The notes: generated by a model from the sequence alone, not told the origin. A stretch of DNA of 64,000 bases from an uncultured Clostridia bacterium (GCA_934162535.1 CAKPJC010000003.1:1-64000), one strand, 5' to 3'; positions 23,974-33,687 are shown, counted from the stretch's first letter. Numbers and translations: made by a program.

Positions 23974-25303
23974 ATTCTGTTAATGTTCCATTTGGTGTAT
24001 TTATTATAATTAAAACATCTTCCTCTTCCCCTGTTTCTGCATTAATATAGGCTATAAAATCAGTATCATCTAGTTTTCCCTTGAATTCATAACAATATTT
24101 TTCAGTTAGCCATTCTGTTGGTATTATTGCTAATCCTTCGCTTTTTATTTCTATTTTGTTGCTTAAGCCTTTTCTCGCATTTTCTATAGATATTTGAGGT
24201 TTTTGTATTTGCCTTTCATGATGACAATTCAAGTATCCTGTCGCATCTAATCCAATTATTTCTCCATTATCCAATGCTATTTTTACTTTTATTAAATCTG
24301 GGTACATTGTCACATTCTCTTGAGTGTAAGCATAATTCACTGTTATAAATCCATTTTCTTTCATATAATATGTTTCTTTCATATTTGGATATGCTTTTTG
24401 TAATAAAAATTCTTTTCCTTTTTTTACTGCTTCTTCTTCACTTATTTTTTCTTCTTCTACATCTCTATCATAATTTATACTTAAAATGTGTCCACCTTTT
24501 TTTGTTATTGATATATTTATTTTATTGTCATCATTTGTAGTTATTTCAAATCTATAAACTGGTATGTTTCCATTTTCAACATAGCCATTATTCTGTGTAT
24601 TTTTTGTCTTATCTTTCCCAATAAATTCCTCTGCAATTTTTTTTGCTGATTCCTCATCAATATTATCTCCAGTTAATCCTTTCTTCTCTGCACTTGTTAT
24701 ATGCTCTGAAAATGCTCCATCATATATTAACCCTGAATATTCATGGAAATTATTTTCTACTACTTTAAATGAACTTGCCTCTGTAATTTCTGCATTATCT
24801 TTATTTTTTACAATATCTTCCCATTTCATTGTATTGTTATTTAGTTCATTTAGCATTTCATTCAATGTATTTGATAGATCTTTACTGTAATTATATAATT
24901 CTTTTATTTTTTCTATTTCATCATCTGTAAGTCCTTTCCCACCAATATTTTTTCTCGAAAGGTAATAACTATATTCACTTACTTGGTTTAAGAACTTTTC
25001 TGTGTTTTCTAATTCTTGACTTTCTATTGGTAACATTGCTAAATATGTTTGTGCTAAATTTGATTCTTTCCACACATGTGTAAGCATATCTGCACCATGT
25101 TTAGGTGTTTTTGAAATTATTGCTTTTGCAAGATATATTTTCACATCTTGTACATAGTCCACCACTTCATAAAAGGCTAAATTATATTCATTTTCTTTAA
25201 TATTTGCGTATTTGTTTTTTTGTTTATACATTAAATATGATAAAACAATTATACCAATTAATAATATTATTGTTACTATAATATAGATTATATTTCTCTT
25301 CAT
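23972..25303 (-). CDS. ypeB: Germination protein YpeB
   Basis: The start is the third of three ATG codons, 7 nt after GGAG. The 443-residue product has an N-terminal membrane anchor (residues 4-24) followed by the YpeB helical domain (ENEYNLAFYEVVDYVQDVKIYLAKAI... with HGADMLTHVWKESNLAQTYLAMLP). Three PepSY-like repeats follow, ending IIINTPNGTLTE. YpeB stabilises the spore cortex lytic enzyme SleB. No sleB lies beside it; ypeB usually follows sleB, so sleB is presumably elsewhere or replaced. The divergent neighbour is a glycosyltransferase. Confidence 0.9.
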   Translation of the reverse strand: MKRNIIYIIVTIILLIGIIVLSYLMYKQKNKYANIKENEYNLAFYEVVDYVQDVKIYLAKAIISKTPKHGADMLTHVWKESNLAQTYLAMLPIESQELENTEKFLNQVSEYSYYLSRKNIGGKGLTDDEIEKIKELYNYSKDLSNTLNEMLNELNNNTMKWEDIVKNKDNAEITEASSFKVVENNFHEYSGLIYDGAFSEHITSAEKKGLTGDNIDEESAKKIAEEFIGKDKTKNTQNNGYVENGNIPVYRFEITTNDDNKINISITKKGGHILSINYDRDVEEEKISEEEAVKKGKEFLLQKAYPNMKETYYMKENGFITVNYAYTQENVTMYPDLIKVKIALDNGEIIGLDATGYLNCHHERQIQKPQISIENARKGLSNKIEIKSEGLAIIPTEWLTEKYCYEFKGKLDDTDFIAYINAETGEEEDVLIIINTPNGTLTE

Positions 25304-25417
25304 CATCATTCTCCTTTTCGCATTCTTTTATTTATTTTGGTTTTTTTTTCAAAAAATATACAATCATTTCTATTTTTATGATAAAATATGATAAAAACAT
25401 TCTAAGGAGTAATTGTA

Positions 25418-26545
25418 ATGAAAAAAATAATTGTTTTTTATGCATCTTATGGTGGAGGGCACCTATCTGCCGCTCGTTCAATAAAAGAATATATTGAAAC
25501 TAATTATGAAGATGTTGATATAAGATTAATAGATTGTATGGAATATGTTAATAAGGTTGTTAATAAAGTTACTACAACTGCATATTCAGAAATGGCAAAA
25601 AAAGTTCCAAGAGCTTGGGGAAAAGTTTATTGGAAATCTCAAGCAGGACCACTTGCTCAAATAAGTCTAACCTCAAATAAGGTTTTATCAATTAAATTAA
25701 ATAAATTATTGCAAGATTTTCAGCCAGACATTGTTGTTTCAACTCACCCATTCGGAACTCAAATGTGTGCATATTTGAAAAAGCAAAGAAAACTTAATTG
25801 TAAAATTGCAACTGTTATGACAGATTATGCACCACACGATCAATGGCTAGAATTAAATGAATATGTTGATTATTATTTTGTTTCTCATGAAGAAATGAAA
25901 AGACAATTAAATGAAAAAGGTATTCCTAAAGAAAAAATTTTTGCAACCGGAATTCCTCTTTCTAATAAATTTTTATTAAGATATGACAAACCAGATATTT
26001 TGAAGAGTTTTGGGCTTTCTCCTGAAAGGAAAACCGTTCTTTTCTTTGGAGGTGGAGAATTTGGTTTAGGTAAATCTAAGACTCTTAAGATTTTTAAAAC
26101 TTTTGTTGAAAATAACAATAATATACAAATTGTTGCTATTTCTGGCAAAAACGAAAAAATGAAGGAAAATTTTGAACATCTAGTCACTGAACTTGATAAA
26201 CAAGATTATGTAAAAGTTTTATCTTATACTGATAAGGTACCTGAGCTTATGAGTATTTCAGACTTAGTCGTTACTAAACCTGGTGGTCTTACTACTACAG
26301 AAAGTTTGGCATGTGGTTTACCTATAGTTGTTATTAATCCAATTCCAGGTCAAGAAGAGGAAAATGCCGCATATCTTGAAAAAAATAAAGTTGCTATCTG
26401 GATTAAAGGAAATGATGATGTTGAAGAGATTTTGAATGATTTATTTTCTAATCAAACTAAAATGCGTGAAATGAAAATTAGAGCAAGGCTTCTTTCCAAA
26501 AAAAATTCTACAAAAGATATTTGTAAAATTTTATTAAAAGAATAG
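25418..26545 (+). CDS. UgtP/MGDG-synthase-like diacylglycerol glycosyltransferase
   Basis: The 375-residue product starts MKKIIVFYASYGGGHLSAAR, the nucleotide-sugar/lipid-acceptor motif YGGGH of family GT28. STHPFGTQMCAYL and the C-terminal donor site TKPGGLTTTESLACGLPIVVINPIPGQEEENA follow. These enzymes transfer glucose or galactose from UDP-sugar to diacylglycerol, making membrane glycolipids and the lipoteichoic-acid anchor. The start has AAGGAGT upstream. The small plus-strand ORF at 26589 follows it. Confidence 0.88.
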   Translation: MKKIIVFYASYGGGHLSAARSIKEYIETNYEDVDIRLIDCMEYVNKVVNKVTTTAYSEMAKKVPRAWGKVYWKSQAGPLAQISLTSNKVLSIKLNKLLQDFQPDIVVSTHPFGTQMCAYLKKQRKLNCKIATVMTDYAPHDQWLELNEYVDYYFVSHEEMKRQLNEKGIPKEKIFATGIPLSNKFLLRYDKPDILKSFGLSPERKTVLFFGGGEFGLGKSKTLKIFKTFVENNNNIQIVAISGKNEKMKENFEHLVTELDKQDYVKVLSYTDKVPELMSISDLVVTKPGGLTTTESLACGLPIVVINPIPGQEEENAAYLEKNKVAIWIKGNDDVEEILNDLFSNQTKMREMKIRARLLSKKNSTKDICKILLKE

Positions 26546-26588
26546 CAGAAAAAAAGTCATCACATATATTATTATGAGGTGGCTTTTT

Positions 26589-26744
26589 ATGATTAATAAT
26601 TGTTCTAGTTCAAATTTTGTTGGGCTTTCTGCTTCTCTTGCCCTCCTTATTAGCAAAGCATATGAAACAGATGATTTAATTGTTTTAGCTGCTTTTTTAA
26701 CTTCTCTGGCTGATAATATTGCACTTATTGCAGCTACCAAATAG
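26589..26744 (+). CDS. 51-residue small protein
   Basis: ATG at 26589 follows GAGGTG by 8 nt; the stop at 26744 lies 1 bp from the convergent recR stop. The sequence SNFVGLSASLALLISKAYET then DDLIVLAAFLTSLADNIALIAATK has two amphipathic or hydrophobic halves with a DD turn. It resembles short uncharacterised Clostridia proteins that begin similarly (a DUF6774-like pattern is my recollection, not confirmed). The ribosome site and compact fit argue that it is real. Confidence 0.6.
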   Translation: MINNCSSSNFVGLSASLALLISKAYETDDLIVLAAFLTSLADNIALIAATK

Positions 26745-26745
26745 A

Positions 26746-27345
26746 CTATAGTTCTCTTCTTCCTTCTAAAGCTTTTGTTAGAGTTATTTCATCTGTATAT
26801 TCTAAATCTCCACCAACAGGTATTCCATGCGCTATTCGTGTTACTTTTATTCCTAATGGCTTTATTAGTTTTGATAAATACATGGCAGTAGCTTCTCCCT
26901 CAACCCTAGGGTTAGTAGCTAATATTACTTCTTTAATTTGTCCGTCCATTAGCCTTGCTAGCAATTCCTTTATCTTTATATCATCTGGTCCAATACCATT
27001 CATTGGTGATATTGAACCATGTAGTACATGATATACCCCCTTAAATTCATGTGTTTTTTCCATAGCAATAATGTCTTTTACATCTTCTACTACACATATT
27101 GTATCTTGGCTCCTTTTTGGATTTCCACATATTACGCATGGATCTGTATCTGATATATTGTAGCATTTACTGCAATATTTTAAGTTTTTCTTTGCATTCA
27201 TAATTGCTGATACAAATTCTTCTGTTTCTTCTTGTGAAGAATTTAAAACATAAAACGCAAGTCTTATTGCTGTTTTGTTCCCTATACTTGGCAATTTCTC
27301 AAATGCTTCTATGAGTTTCTCTATTGATGGTGAATAATATGACAT
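26746..27345 (-). CDS. recR: Recombination mediator RecR
   Basis: The 199-residue product has the helix-hairpin-helix start (SIEKLIEAFEKLPSIGNKTAIRLAFYVL) and the zinc finger CSKCYNISDTDPCVICGNPKR (four Cys). A Toprim domain (ICVVEDVKDIIAME...VYHVLHGSISPMNGIGPDDI) and the ending LEYTDEITLTKALEGRREL complete it. It helps load RecA with RecF and RecO. It is the last gene of the dnaX-ybaB-recR unit, the standard order. Confidence 0.97.
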   Translation of the reverse strand: MSYYSPSIEKLIEAFEKLPSIGNKTAIRLAFYVLNSSQEETEEFVSAIMNAKKNLKYCSKCYNISDTDPCVICGNPKRSQDTICVVEDVKDIIAMEKTHEFKGVYHVLHGSISPMNGIGPDDIKIKELLARLMDGQIKEVILATNPRVEGEATAMYLSKLIKPLGIKVTRIAHGIPVGGDLEYTDEITLTKALEGRREL

Positions 27346-27366
27346 CCTTTTTCTCCTCTTACAAGA

Positions 27367-27708
27367 TTACATTAATCCTGGTATATTGTATTTTCCCATT
27401 GATGCTGTTTGTGCATCATCAACTTGCTTAAATGCTTGATTAATGCATGTTATTATTAAATCTTCTAACATCTCTATATCTTCTGGGTCTACTATTTCTT
27501 TTTGTAATTTTAATTCTTTTATTTCTTTTTGTCCTGTGACTTTTACTGTTACAGCTCCTCCCCCTGCTGATGCTTCAAATTCTTTTACTGCAAGTTCTGT
27601 TTGTGTTTTTTCTATATCTGCTTGCATTTTTTTTGCTTCTTTCATTAAATTATTTATGTTCATTCCTCCAAATCCATTCATTCCTGGGAATCCACCTCTT
27701 TTTGCCAT
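27367..27708 (-). CDS. ybaB: YbaB/EbfC-family nucleoid-associated protein
   Basis: The 113-residue product contains NINNLMKEAKKMQADIEKTQTELAVKEFEASAGGGAVTVKVTG, the usual DNA-binding helix and strand pattern. A Gly/Phe-rich N-terminus (MAKRGGFPGMNGFGGM) precedes it, as in many Firmicutes. It lies between dnaX and recR with gaps of 16 and 21 bp. Confidence 0.95.
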   Translation of the reverse strand: MAKRGGFPGMNGFGGMNINNLMKEAKKMQADIEKTQTELAVKEFEASAGGGAVTVKVTGQKEIKELKLQKEIVDPEDIEMLEDLIITCINQAFKQVDDAQTASMGKYNIPGLM

Positions 27709-27724
27709 TTTAATTTCCTCCTTT

Positions 27725-29353
27725 TTATTCTATTACATCAAATGGTATATCAAATCCATTTGCAATATTTGACAATTCTTGTTCTTCTGTTGCTTCTATT
27801 ACATCCTCTTGTGCTTTTGTATCTATATATTTTATTTGCATTGGCTTTCCACATGCAATTGATACCTGTTTAGATATTTCTGATATGCTTTCTACATTAT
27901 CTAATACTGTTTTTCCCATTGGGGATATTCCCTCTGGAAATTCTATACCTACTGTCATATCATTTATTTCTACGGCATTTGTATTTAGCAGATTTGTATA
28001 TAACATTATTCTTCCGTTTTTCTTTAGATTATTCACTATCTGCCCCCAATATTGTGCAGGCTTGCTGTTTTTTCCTATTCCTTCTATTTCAGAATTGTTT
28101 ATGTTATTTTTTTTTTGAGCACTAGGCACTACTGTTCTTTTTTGTGTAGGTGTTGAAACCATTCTATTCATGTCTACATTTCTTAGATAGTTTTCTATTT
28201 TATCTAATCTATTATATATTTCTGTGTTATTTCCATCTGAATTAATATTTATATTATCGATATTTTTATTCTCTTCTTCTTTATTACATAAACTTATTAT
28301 TCCAGCTTGAAACACTATTAATCTTTGTGTAGATGATTTCATATTATTTTCCAATTTTGATAGTTCATAAATAAGTTTTATTGCTCTTTGTTTTGTTATT
28401 TGTGCTGATAATTTTTTAAGGTTTTCCAAATCTTGTTTATTGTATATTGTAAGTTTTTGGTTTGTTTTTTGCATTAGTATGTCTTTTAAGTATTTTATTA
28501 TTTCCCACAATAAATTTTCTAAGTCCTTACCTTCTTCTAGCACTTCCGTTATTGAATCCATTGCTTTGTCAATATCATATTCTATTATTGCTTCTGTTAT
28601 GTTGTGTATGTATTTTATTGATGGTATTCCAACAAGTTCTTTTATTTTTTCTTCATTAATATTTGTTTCTCCATCTTGTATACATCTTTCTAGTATTGAT
28701 AATGCATCTCTCATTGCACCTTCTGATAATGATGCTATTATATTTAATGCTTGTTCTGATATTTCAATATTGCTTTCTTTACATACTATTTTGAGCCTTT
28801 TTATTATGTCTTCATCTGATATTCTTCTAAAGTCAAATCTTTGGCATCTTGATAGTATTGTTGCAGGTAATTTTTGTGGTTCTGTTGTTGCTAGTATAAA
28901 TTTCACATGTTCTGGTGGCTCTTCTAGTGTTTTTAACAACGCATTAAATGCCCCTTGTGATAACATATGTACTTCATCTATTATATAGACTCTATATTTG
29001 GCTTTTGTTGGTAAAAAATTTACTTCTTCTCTTATTGACCTTATATCCTCTACACTGTTGTTTGATGCTGCATCCATCTCTACTATATCTGTAAGAGACC
29101 CTGCTAGTGCTGATTTACATATCTCACATTCATTACATGGCTCTCCATTTTTGGGATTTAAACAGTTTACCGCTCTTGCAAGTATTTTTGCTGATGTTGT
29201 TTTTCCTGTTCCTCTCCCTCCATTAAATAGATATGCATGTCCTACTCTATTTGACATTATTTGATTTTTTAATGTTTTCGTTATGTGCTCTTGACCAGCC
29301 ATATCCTTGAAGTTTTGTGGTCTAAATTTTCTATAAAGAGCTGTGTACCCCAT
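27725..29353 (-). CDS. dnaX: DNA polymerase III subunit gamma/tau
   Basis: The 542-residue clamp-loader subunit carries Walker A GGRGTGKTTSAKILA (residues about 45-59), a zinc module with Cys in CLNPKNGEPCNECEIC, and Walker B VYIIDEVHMLS. Sensor 1 is FILATTEPQKLPATILSRCQRF, and the AAA lid follows. The C-terminal 180 residues are the tau-like region that contacts polymerase and helicase. Start ATG with GGATGTGAGAAT ahead. SRP RNA lies directly upstream, a common arrangement. Confidence 0.96.
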   Translation of the reverse strand: MGYTALYRKFRPQNFKDMAGQEHITKTLKNQIMSNRVGHAYLFNGGRGTGKTTSAKILARAVNCLNPKNGEPCNECEICKSALAGSLTDIVEMDAASNNSVEDIRSIREEVNFLPTKAKYRVYIIDEVHMLSQGAFNALLKTLEEPPEHVKFILATTEPQKLPATILSRCQRFDFRRISDEDIIKRLKIVCKESNIEISEQALNIIASLSEGAMRDALSILERCIQDGETNINEEKIKELVGIPSIKYIHNITEAIIEYDIDKAMDSITEVLEEGKDLENLLWEIIKYLKDILMQKTNQKLTIYNKQDLENLKKLSAQITKQRAIKLIYELSKLENNMKSSTQRLIVFQAGIISLCNKEEENKNIDNININSDGNNTEIYNRLDKIENYLRNVDMNRMVSTPTQKRTVVPSAQKKNNINNSEIEGIGKNSKPAQYWGQIVNNLKKNGRIMLYTNLLNTNAVEINDMTVGIEFPEGISPMGKTVLDNVESISEISKQVSIACGKPMQIKYIDTKAQEDVIEATEEQELSNIANGFDIPFDVIE

Positions 29354-29393
29354 ATTCTCACATCCTTTATATTAAAAATGGTGTGATATCAAT

Positions 29394-29504
29394 CCCTCTA
29401 TGGAAAACAAGTACTCCCACATAAAAGTATCTACTTATTGCTGCTTCCTCCCGGATCTGACAAGGTTCATAGGCTTTTATTGGGCTTGTTCTCCATACAG
29501 AGAT
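29394..29504 (-). ncRNA. ffs: Signal recognition particle RNA, small bacterial type
   Basis: The minus strand contains GAACCTTGTCAGATCCGGGAGGAAGCAGCAATAAG, the conserved apical domain with the GNAR-type loop and asymmetric bulge. The ends pair (CTCTGTATGGAGAACAAGCCC with GGGAGTACTTG...CCATAGAG). It is a ~110-nt 4.5S-like RNA without an Alu domain. Confidence 0.93.
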
Positions 29505-29560
29505 TAATCTCAAACCTTTACTATTATATACTGTAATATCGTTTTTGGCAAGTGGTTTTT

Positions 29561-30304
29561 TTAATTTTCCACCCTTTTAAATATTACATCATTTATATCT
29601 GTTTTTTCTGTCCATGCTGTTCCTTTATTTATTACATCATCTGATGTTATTTGCTGTTCTATTGTCGCTTGGTATTTTTTTCCACTTTTCAAGTCCATTT
29701 CTATATCAAACGTTATATTTGTTTCAATGTCTTCTTTCTTTATATTTGTTAGTTTTAGTAATTGGCTATGGTCTATTTCTTGGTATTCTTGAGTTGCATA
29801 TTTTGCTATATCATTTATTGCATATCTGAATGCAATTATTCCACCTTGATTTGATATTTTTTGTTCTTTTAAATTTGATGTTAAGTCCCCTTCATATGTC
29901 AATTCTGTTATTTCATTTTCTTCGGTATTATTAAATATTCTTTTTTCTTCTTTTGTTGGCTTATAATATTTTATCTCTCCTCTTTTACTCTGTCTATTTA
30001 TTTGTATATTGCTTATTTTTATTTTATCAATTATTTCTGTTTTTCCATAGTCTGCATTTTTCTCTATATATATGTATATGTCATTGTTTTCATTTACATT
30101 AAAGTTCCACTTTTCTTTTGCATCTTTATTTTCTATGCCTTCTACACTTTCTATTATTGATATTTTAGAAATTCTGAATGGCATATTTGATTCGCCTTCT
30201 ACCTGATATCTTAATAATAACATTCCTACTACAAATAATATTATAAATATTATTACTATCATTGTTACTACACGAAGTATTTTTTTGTTTATATTTCTAT
30301 ACAT
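29561..30304 (-). CDS. Membrane-anchored protein of unknown function
   Basis: The 247-residue product has one membrane segment (residues 11-33) and an extracellular beta-rich domain with NNDIYIYIEKNADYG, FNNTEENEITELTYEGDLTS and a long DLKSGKKYQATIEQQITSDDV tract. No catalytic or binding motif is evident. It lies 13 bp after tadA in the same direction and is probably co-transcribed. No family recognised. Confidence 0.7.
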   Translation of the reverse strand: MYRNINKKILRVVTMIVIIFIILFVVGMLLLRYQVEGESNMPFRISKISIIESVEGIENKDAKEKWNFNVNENNDIYIYIEKNADYGKTEIIDKIKISNIQINRQSKRGEIKYYKPTKEEKRIFNNTEENEITELTYEGDLTSNLKEQKISNQGGIIAFRYAINDIAKYATQEYQEIDHSQLLKLTNIKKEDIETNITFDIEMDLKSGKKYQATIEQQITSDDVINKGTAWTEKTDINDVIFKRVEN

Positions 30305-30317
30305 TCTTTTCCTCCGT

Positions 30318-30773
30318 TTATTTTTTCATTTTTCGTAGTTCTTTGAAAAATTTTTTTAGTATTTCTTCACATTCTTGTGCTAATATTCCTGTTTGACTTT
30401 CAACTTTATGATTAAATTTATAGTCTTCAAATAAATTTAGTACAGAACCTACAGCCCCTGTTTTTTCATCCATTGTTCCTATATATACTTTTTTTATTCT
30501 CGAGTTTATTATGGCTCCTGCACACATTGTACATGGTTCCAGTGTTACATACATTTCACAGTCTATTAATCTCCATGAATTTAGCTTTTTGCTTGCTTTT
30601 TGTATTGCTAGTATTTCTGCATGCTTTGTTGTATCTGCTTTTGTTTCTTTTTGATTATGTGCTCTCGCTATTATTTTACCGTCTTTTACTATTATTGCTC
30701 CCACTGGTACTTCTAGCTTTTTATATGCTTTTTTCGCTTCTTCTAGAGCTTGTTTCATGTAATAATTTTCCAA
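30318..30773 (-). CDS. tadA: tRNA-specific adenosine deaminase
   Basis: The start is a TTG, preceded by GGAGTTAAA. The 151-residue product converts A34 to inosine in tRNA-Arg(ACG). Zinc and catalytic motifs are TKHAEILAIQKA (His and Glu) and PCTMCAGAI (two Cys). The ending KEEILKKFFKELRK fits TadA. The tRNA-Arg(CCT) gene lies 24 bp upstream. Confidence 0.93.
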   Translation of the reverse strand: MENYYMKQALEEAKKAYKKLEVPVGAIIVKDGKIIARAHNQKETKADTTKHAEILAIQKASKKLNSWRLIDCEMYVTLEPCTMCAGAIINSRIKKVYIGTMDEKTGAVGSVLNLFEDYKFNHKVESQTGILAQECEEILKKFFKELRKMKK

Positions 30774-30796
30774 TTTAACTCCTTTTATTTAGTATT

Positions 30797-30872
<76 letters not shown>

Positions 30873-30960
30873 ATTTTTTCATATTATATCATATTTTCTT
30901 ATTATTTCAAGACATTTTACTCAGTTATTTACTAAACAAATAGTGTGGAAGATGGAATTT

Positions 30961-31668
30961 TTATTTTTTCCATCCATCCAAATTACGAGATATCGCACCA
31001 AATAAATTTGCTCTAACCATTGGAATATCTTTTTGCCATAAAAATATTTGTTCTTTAATTGTCTCTCTTTTAGTATTTTCATCCATTGGACAAACTTTTG
31101 GCATAACCGATTTATTATTCTTCTTAACAAAACGTCTTGTATCTTTTTCACTTAATAATATTAATGGTCTAATTAATGTTATTTTACTTCTATCCATATA
31201 GCTTTTTGGAGCAAATGTTGATAAACTACCTGTGTATAATAAATTTAATAAAAATGTTTCTAAAACATCATCTAAATTATGTCCTAATGCAATCTTATTG
31301 CACCCTTCTCTAATTGCTACACTGTTTATTATTCCTCTTCTTAAATTTGCACATAATGAGCATGGATTTTTTTCTTTTCTAATATCAAATACAATTTCTT
31401 TTATATTGCTCTTTTCAACAAATAAAGGAACTCCTATTTCATCACAATTTTTTTGTAATAACTCATTGTCAAATTCTTCAAATCCAGGATTTATTGATAT
31501 TGCAATTAATTCAAAGTGCTTTGGATAAAACCTTTGTAATGCTTTTAGTCCATTTAATAATGTAATGGAATCCTTGCCTCCTGAAAGGCATACAGCTATT
31601 TTGTCTCCTTCTTCTATCATATTATATTCTTCTATTGCTTTTCTCATTTTACTTAATATTTGTTGCAT
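30961..31668 (-). CDS. TtcA-like tRNA 2-thiocytidine ATPase family protein
   Basis: The 235-residue PP-loop protein has the ATP site CLSGGKDSITLL (about residues 27-38). The two conserved Cys are in PCSLCANLRRG, and LGHNLDDVLETFLLNLLYTG follows. It belongs to the TtcA/TtuA group that thiolates tRNA, usually with a 4Fe-4S cluster. The exact modified position cannot be assigned by eye. It stands alone, with the repeat copy B upstream. Confidence 0.88.
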   Translation of the reverse strand: MQQILSKMRKAIEEYNMIEEGDKIAVCLSGGKDSITLLNGLKALQRFYPKHFELIAISINPGFEEFDNELLQKNCDEIGVPLFVEKSNIKEIVFDIRKEKNPCSLCANLRRGIINSVAIREGCNKIALGHNLDDVLETFLLNLLYTGSLSTFAPKSYMDRSKITLIRPLILLSEKDTRRFVKKNNKSVMPKVCPMDENTKRETIKEQIFLWQKDIPMVRANLFGAISRNLDGWKK

Positions 31669-31719
31669 AACTATCTTTCCTTTCCTAAAATATTATAACA
31701 CATATATTTACGTTACGAA

Positions 31720-31790
31720 ACAAATAAGAAAAATTTTCAATTTTTCTTTGATTTGTTCTCGCCCGATTTGAGTTTTCGACTAAAAGGAGA
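31720..31790. repeat. Dispersed intergenic repeat, copy B
   Basis: Matches copy A (13638-13704): AATAAGAAAA, a palindromic A/T core, TTGATTTG, CCCGATTTGAG and TTTTCGACTAAAA, with about 85% identity by eye. It lies in the 225-bp gap between the ttcA-like and pgcA genes. A related shorter copy is at 49797-49820 and a degenerate one near 61205-61232. Confidence 0.65.
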
Positions 31791-31818
31791 AAATCTCAAA
31801 GGGCTAGCGATTGTAGCT

Positions 31819-31858
31819 TTTTATATACTAGGAAAGTATTACTTTCCTAGTATATAAA
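31819..31858 (-). terminator. Second stem-loop 3' of pgcA
   Basis: Near-perfect arms TTATATACTAGGAAAGTA / TACTTTCCTAGTATATAA; on the minus strand it follows the first terminator at 31864-31883. Confidence 0.65.
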
Positions 31859-31863
31859 GTAAA

Positions 31864-31883
31864 AGAAGCGAAATATTCGCTTC
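31864..31883 (-). terminator. Terminator of pgcA
   Basis: GAAGCGAA / TTCGCTTC arms with a short loop, followed by TTTTA on the minus strand, right after the stop codon. Confidence 0.75.
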
Positions 31884-31893
31884 TTTCTAGTTT

Positions 31894-33624
31894 CTATGCA
31901 TTTCTAACTAAATCATTCATAGCTATTTTTAGTTTTTCAAGTTTTTCTTTTGCATCTTCCATATTTTCTCCCTTTATTCCCATATAAAGTTTGATTTTTG
32001 GCTCTGTTCCTGATGGACGAACACAACACCATGAGTTATTTTCTAGTTCATAGTATAAAACATTTGATTTTGGTAATCCTGTTTTAGATTCTTTTCCTGT
32101 AATCATATCTTTTTCATAATCTCTGTCTACATCTCTAAATTTAATTACTTTGTAATCTCCTATTTTCTCTATTGTTTTATTTCTCATATTAGACATCATT
32201 GATTTTATTTTTTCTGCACCATCTGCTCCTTCTAATACTATTGAAACTTGTTCTTCTTTATAATATCCATATTTTTCATATATTTTCATCATTTGATCCC
32301 ATAATGTAAGCCCTTTTGATCTGTAATATGCTGCTGCTTCACATAATGACATAACAGCTGAAATTCCGTCTTTGTCTCTTGCGTAGTCTCCTATTAAACA
32401 TCCATAACTTTCTTCAAATCCAAATACATATGTTTTGTCTTTGTTTTCTTCTGCTTTTTTTATAACGGCTCCTATATTTTTAAATCCTGTTAGTACTTCT
32501 ATACATTCTAGATTATAATATTTTGCAATCGCCTTTGCTAAATCTGATGATACTATTGTTGTTATAAACATCCCATCTTCTGGTAAGATTCCTTTTTCTT
32601 TCATTTGTGAGATTCTATATTCTGCAATTAACAATGCTGACATATTTCCTGTGTATGTCATATATTCTCCAGTTTTTGCATCTTTTGCATATATCCCTAG
32701 CCTGTCTGCATCAGGGTCTGTTGCTAGTACAACATCTGCATCAACTTTTTCAGCCAATTCTAGTGCAAGTTTAAATGCTTTTTTGTCCTCTGGGTTTGGA
32801 TAATCAACTGTAGGAAAGTTTCCATCTGGCTCTGCTTGCTCTGGTACAACATAAACATTTTTAAATCCCAATTCGTGTAATAATCTTTCTGCAACAGTGT
32901 TCCCTGTTCCATGTAAAGGGGTATAAACAATTTTTAATTCTTTCCCTTGTCCTTTTACTATTTCAGGATTTAATACACATGATTTTAGCGTATTAATAAA
33001 TTTGTCATCCATTTCTTTTCCAATTACATTGAATAATCCTTTTTTTATAGCTTCTTCTTTACTTATTGTTTTTATTTCCTTAAAATCTGTTATTGCTCTT
33101 ACCTTTGCTATTATGTCTTTATCTCTTGGAGCTACTATTTGTGAACCATCATCCCAATATACTTTATATCCATTGTATTTTGGTGGATTATGGCTTGCAG
33201 TTATCATAATTCCTGCTGTACATTTTAATTGTCTTACAGCAAATGATAATTCTGGAACAGGCCTTAAATTTTCAAATAAATATGTTTTTATCCCATTTGC
33301 ATTTAATATTAACGCTGTTTGTAAACTAAATTCATCTGACATTCTTCTTGAATCATAACTGATTGCTACACCTTTGTCTTGTGTTCCTTGTTCGAGTATA
33401 TAATTTGCTAGTCCCTGTGTTGCTTTTCCAACTGTGTATTTGTTCATTCTATTTGTTCCCATTCCGATTACACCACGCAATCCAGCTGTACCAAATTCTA
33501 ATTCTTTATAAAACCTATCTTTTATTTCTTCTTCATTATCTTTTATTTCCAATAATTCTTTTTTTGTTTCTTCATCAAAAGCTGGGTCTTCACACCATCT
33601 TTTGTATTCTTCCATATAATTCAT
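31894..33624 (-). CDS. pgcA: Phosphoglucomutase/phosphomannomutase (PgcA type)
   Basis: The 576-residue product interconverts glucose-1- and glucose-6-phosphate. The phosphoserine loop is ITASHNPPKYNGYKVY (Ser at about 144). The metal site is TDPDADRLGIYA, the sugar loop FGFEESYGCLIGDYARDKDG, and the phosphate-binding C-terminus RPSGTEPKIKLYMG. Length fits the ~575-residue Firmicutes PgcA group. It lies 3' of the UDP-sugar pyrophosphorylase gene and both would feed UDP-sugar pools. Confidence 0.94.
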   Translation of the reverse strand: MNYMEEYKRWCEDPAFDEETKKELLEIKDNEEEIKDRFYKELEFGTAGLRGVIGMGTNRMNKYTVGKATQGLANYILEQGTQDKGVAISYDSRRMSDEFSLQTALILNANGIKTYLFENLRPVPELSFAVRQLKCTAGIMITASHNPPKYNGYKVYWDDGSQIVAPRDKDIIAKVRAITDFKEIKTISKEEAIKKGLFNVIGKEMDDKFINTLKSCVLNPEIVKGQGKELKIVYTPLHGTGNTVAERLLHELGFKNVYVVPEQAEPDGNFPTVDYPNPEDKKAFKLALELAEKVDADVVLATDPDADRLGIYAKDAKTGEYMTYTGNMSALLIAEYRISQMKEKGILPEDGMFITTIVSSDLAKAIAKYYNLECIEVLTGFKNIGAVIKKAEENKDKTYVFGFEESYGCLIGDYARDKDGISAVMSLCEAAAYYRSKGLTLWDQMMKIYEKYGYYKEEQVSIVLEGADGAEKIKSMMSNMRNKTIEKIGDYKVIKFRDVDRDYEKDMITGKESKTGLPKSNVLYYELENNSWCCVRPSGTEPKIKLYMGIKGENMEDAKEKLEKLKIAMNDLVRNA

Positions 33625-33687
33625 GTTTTTTCTTTCCTTTCAATTTTATTAAAACAAAATGACGTAGTCGCCCTTGTATACGAAAAA

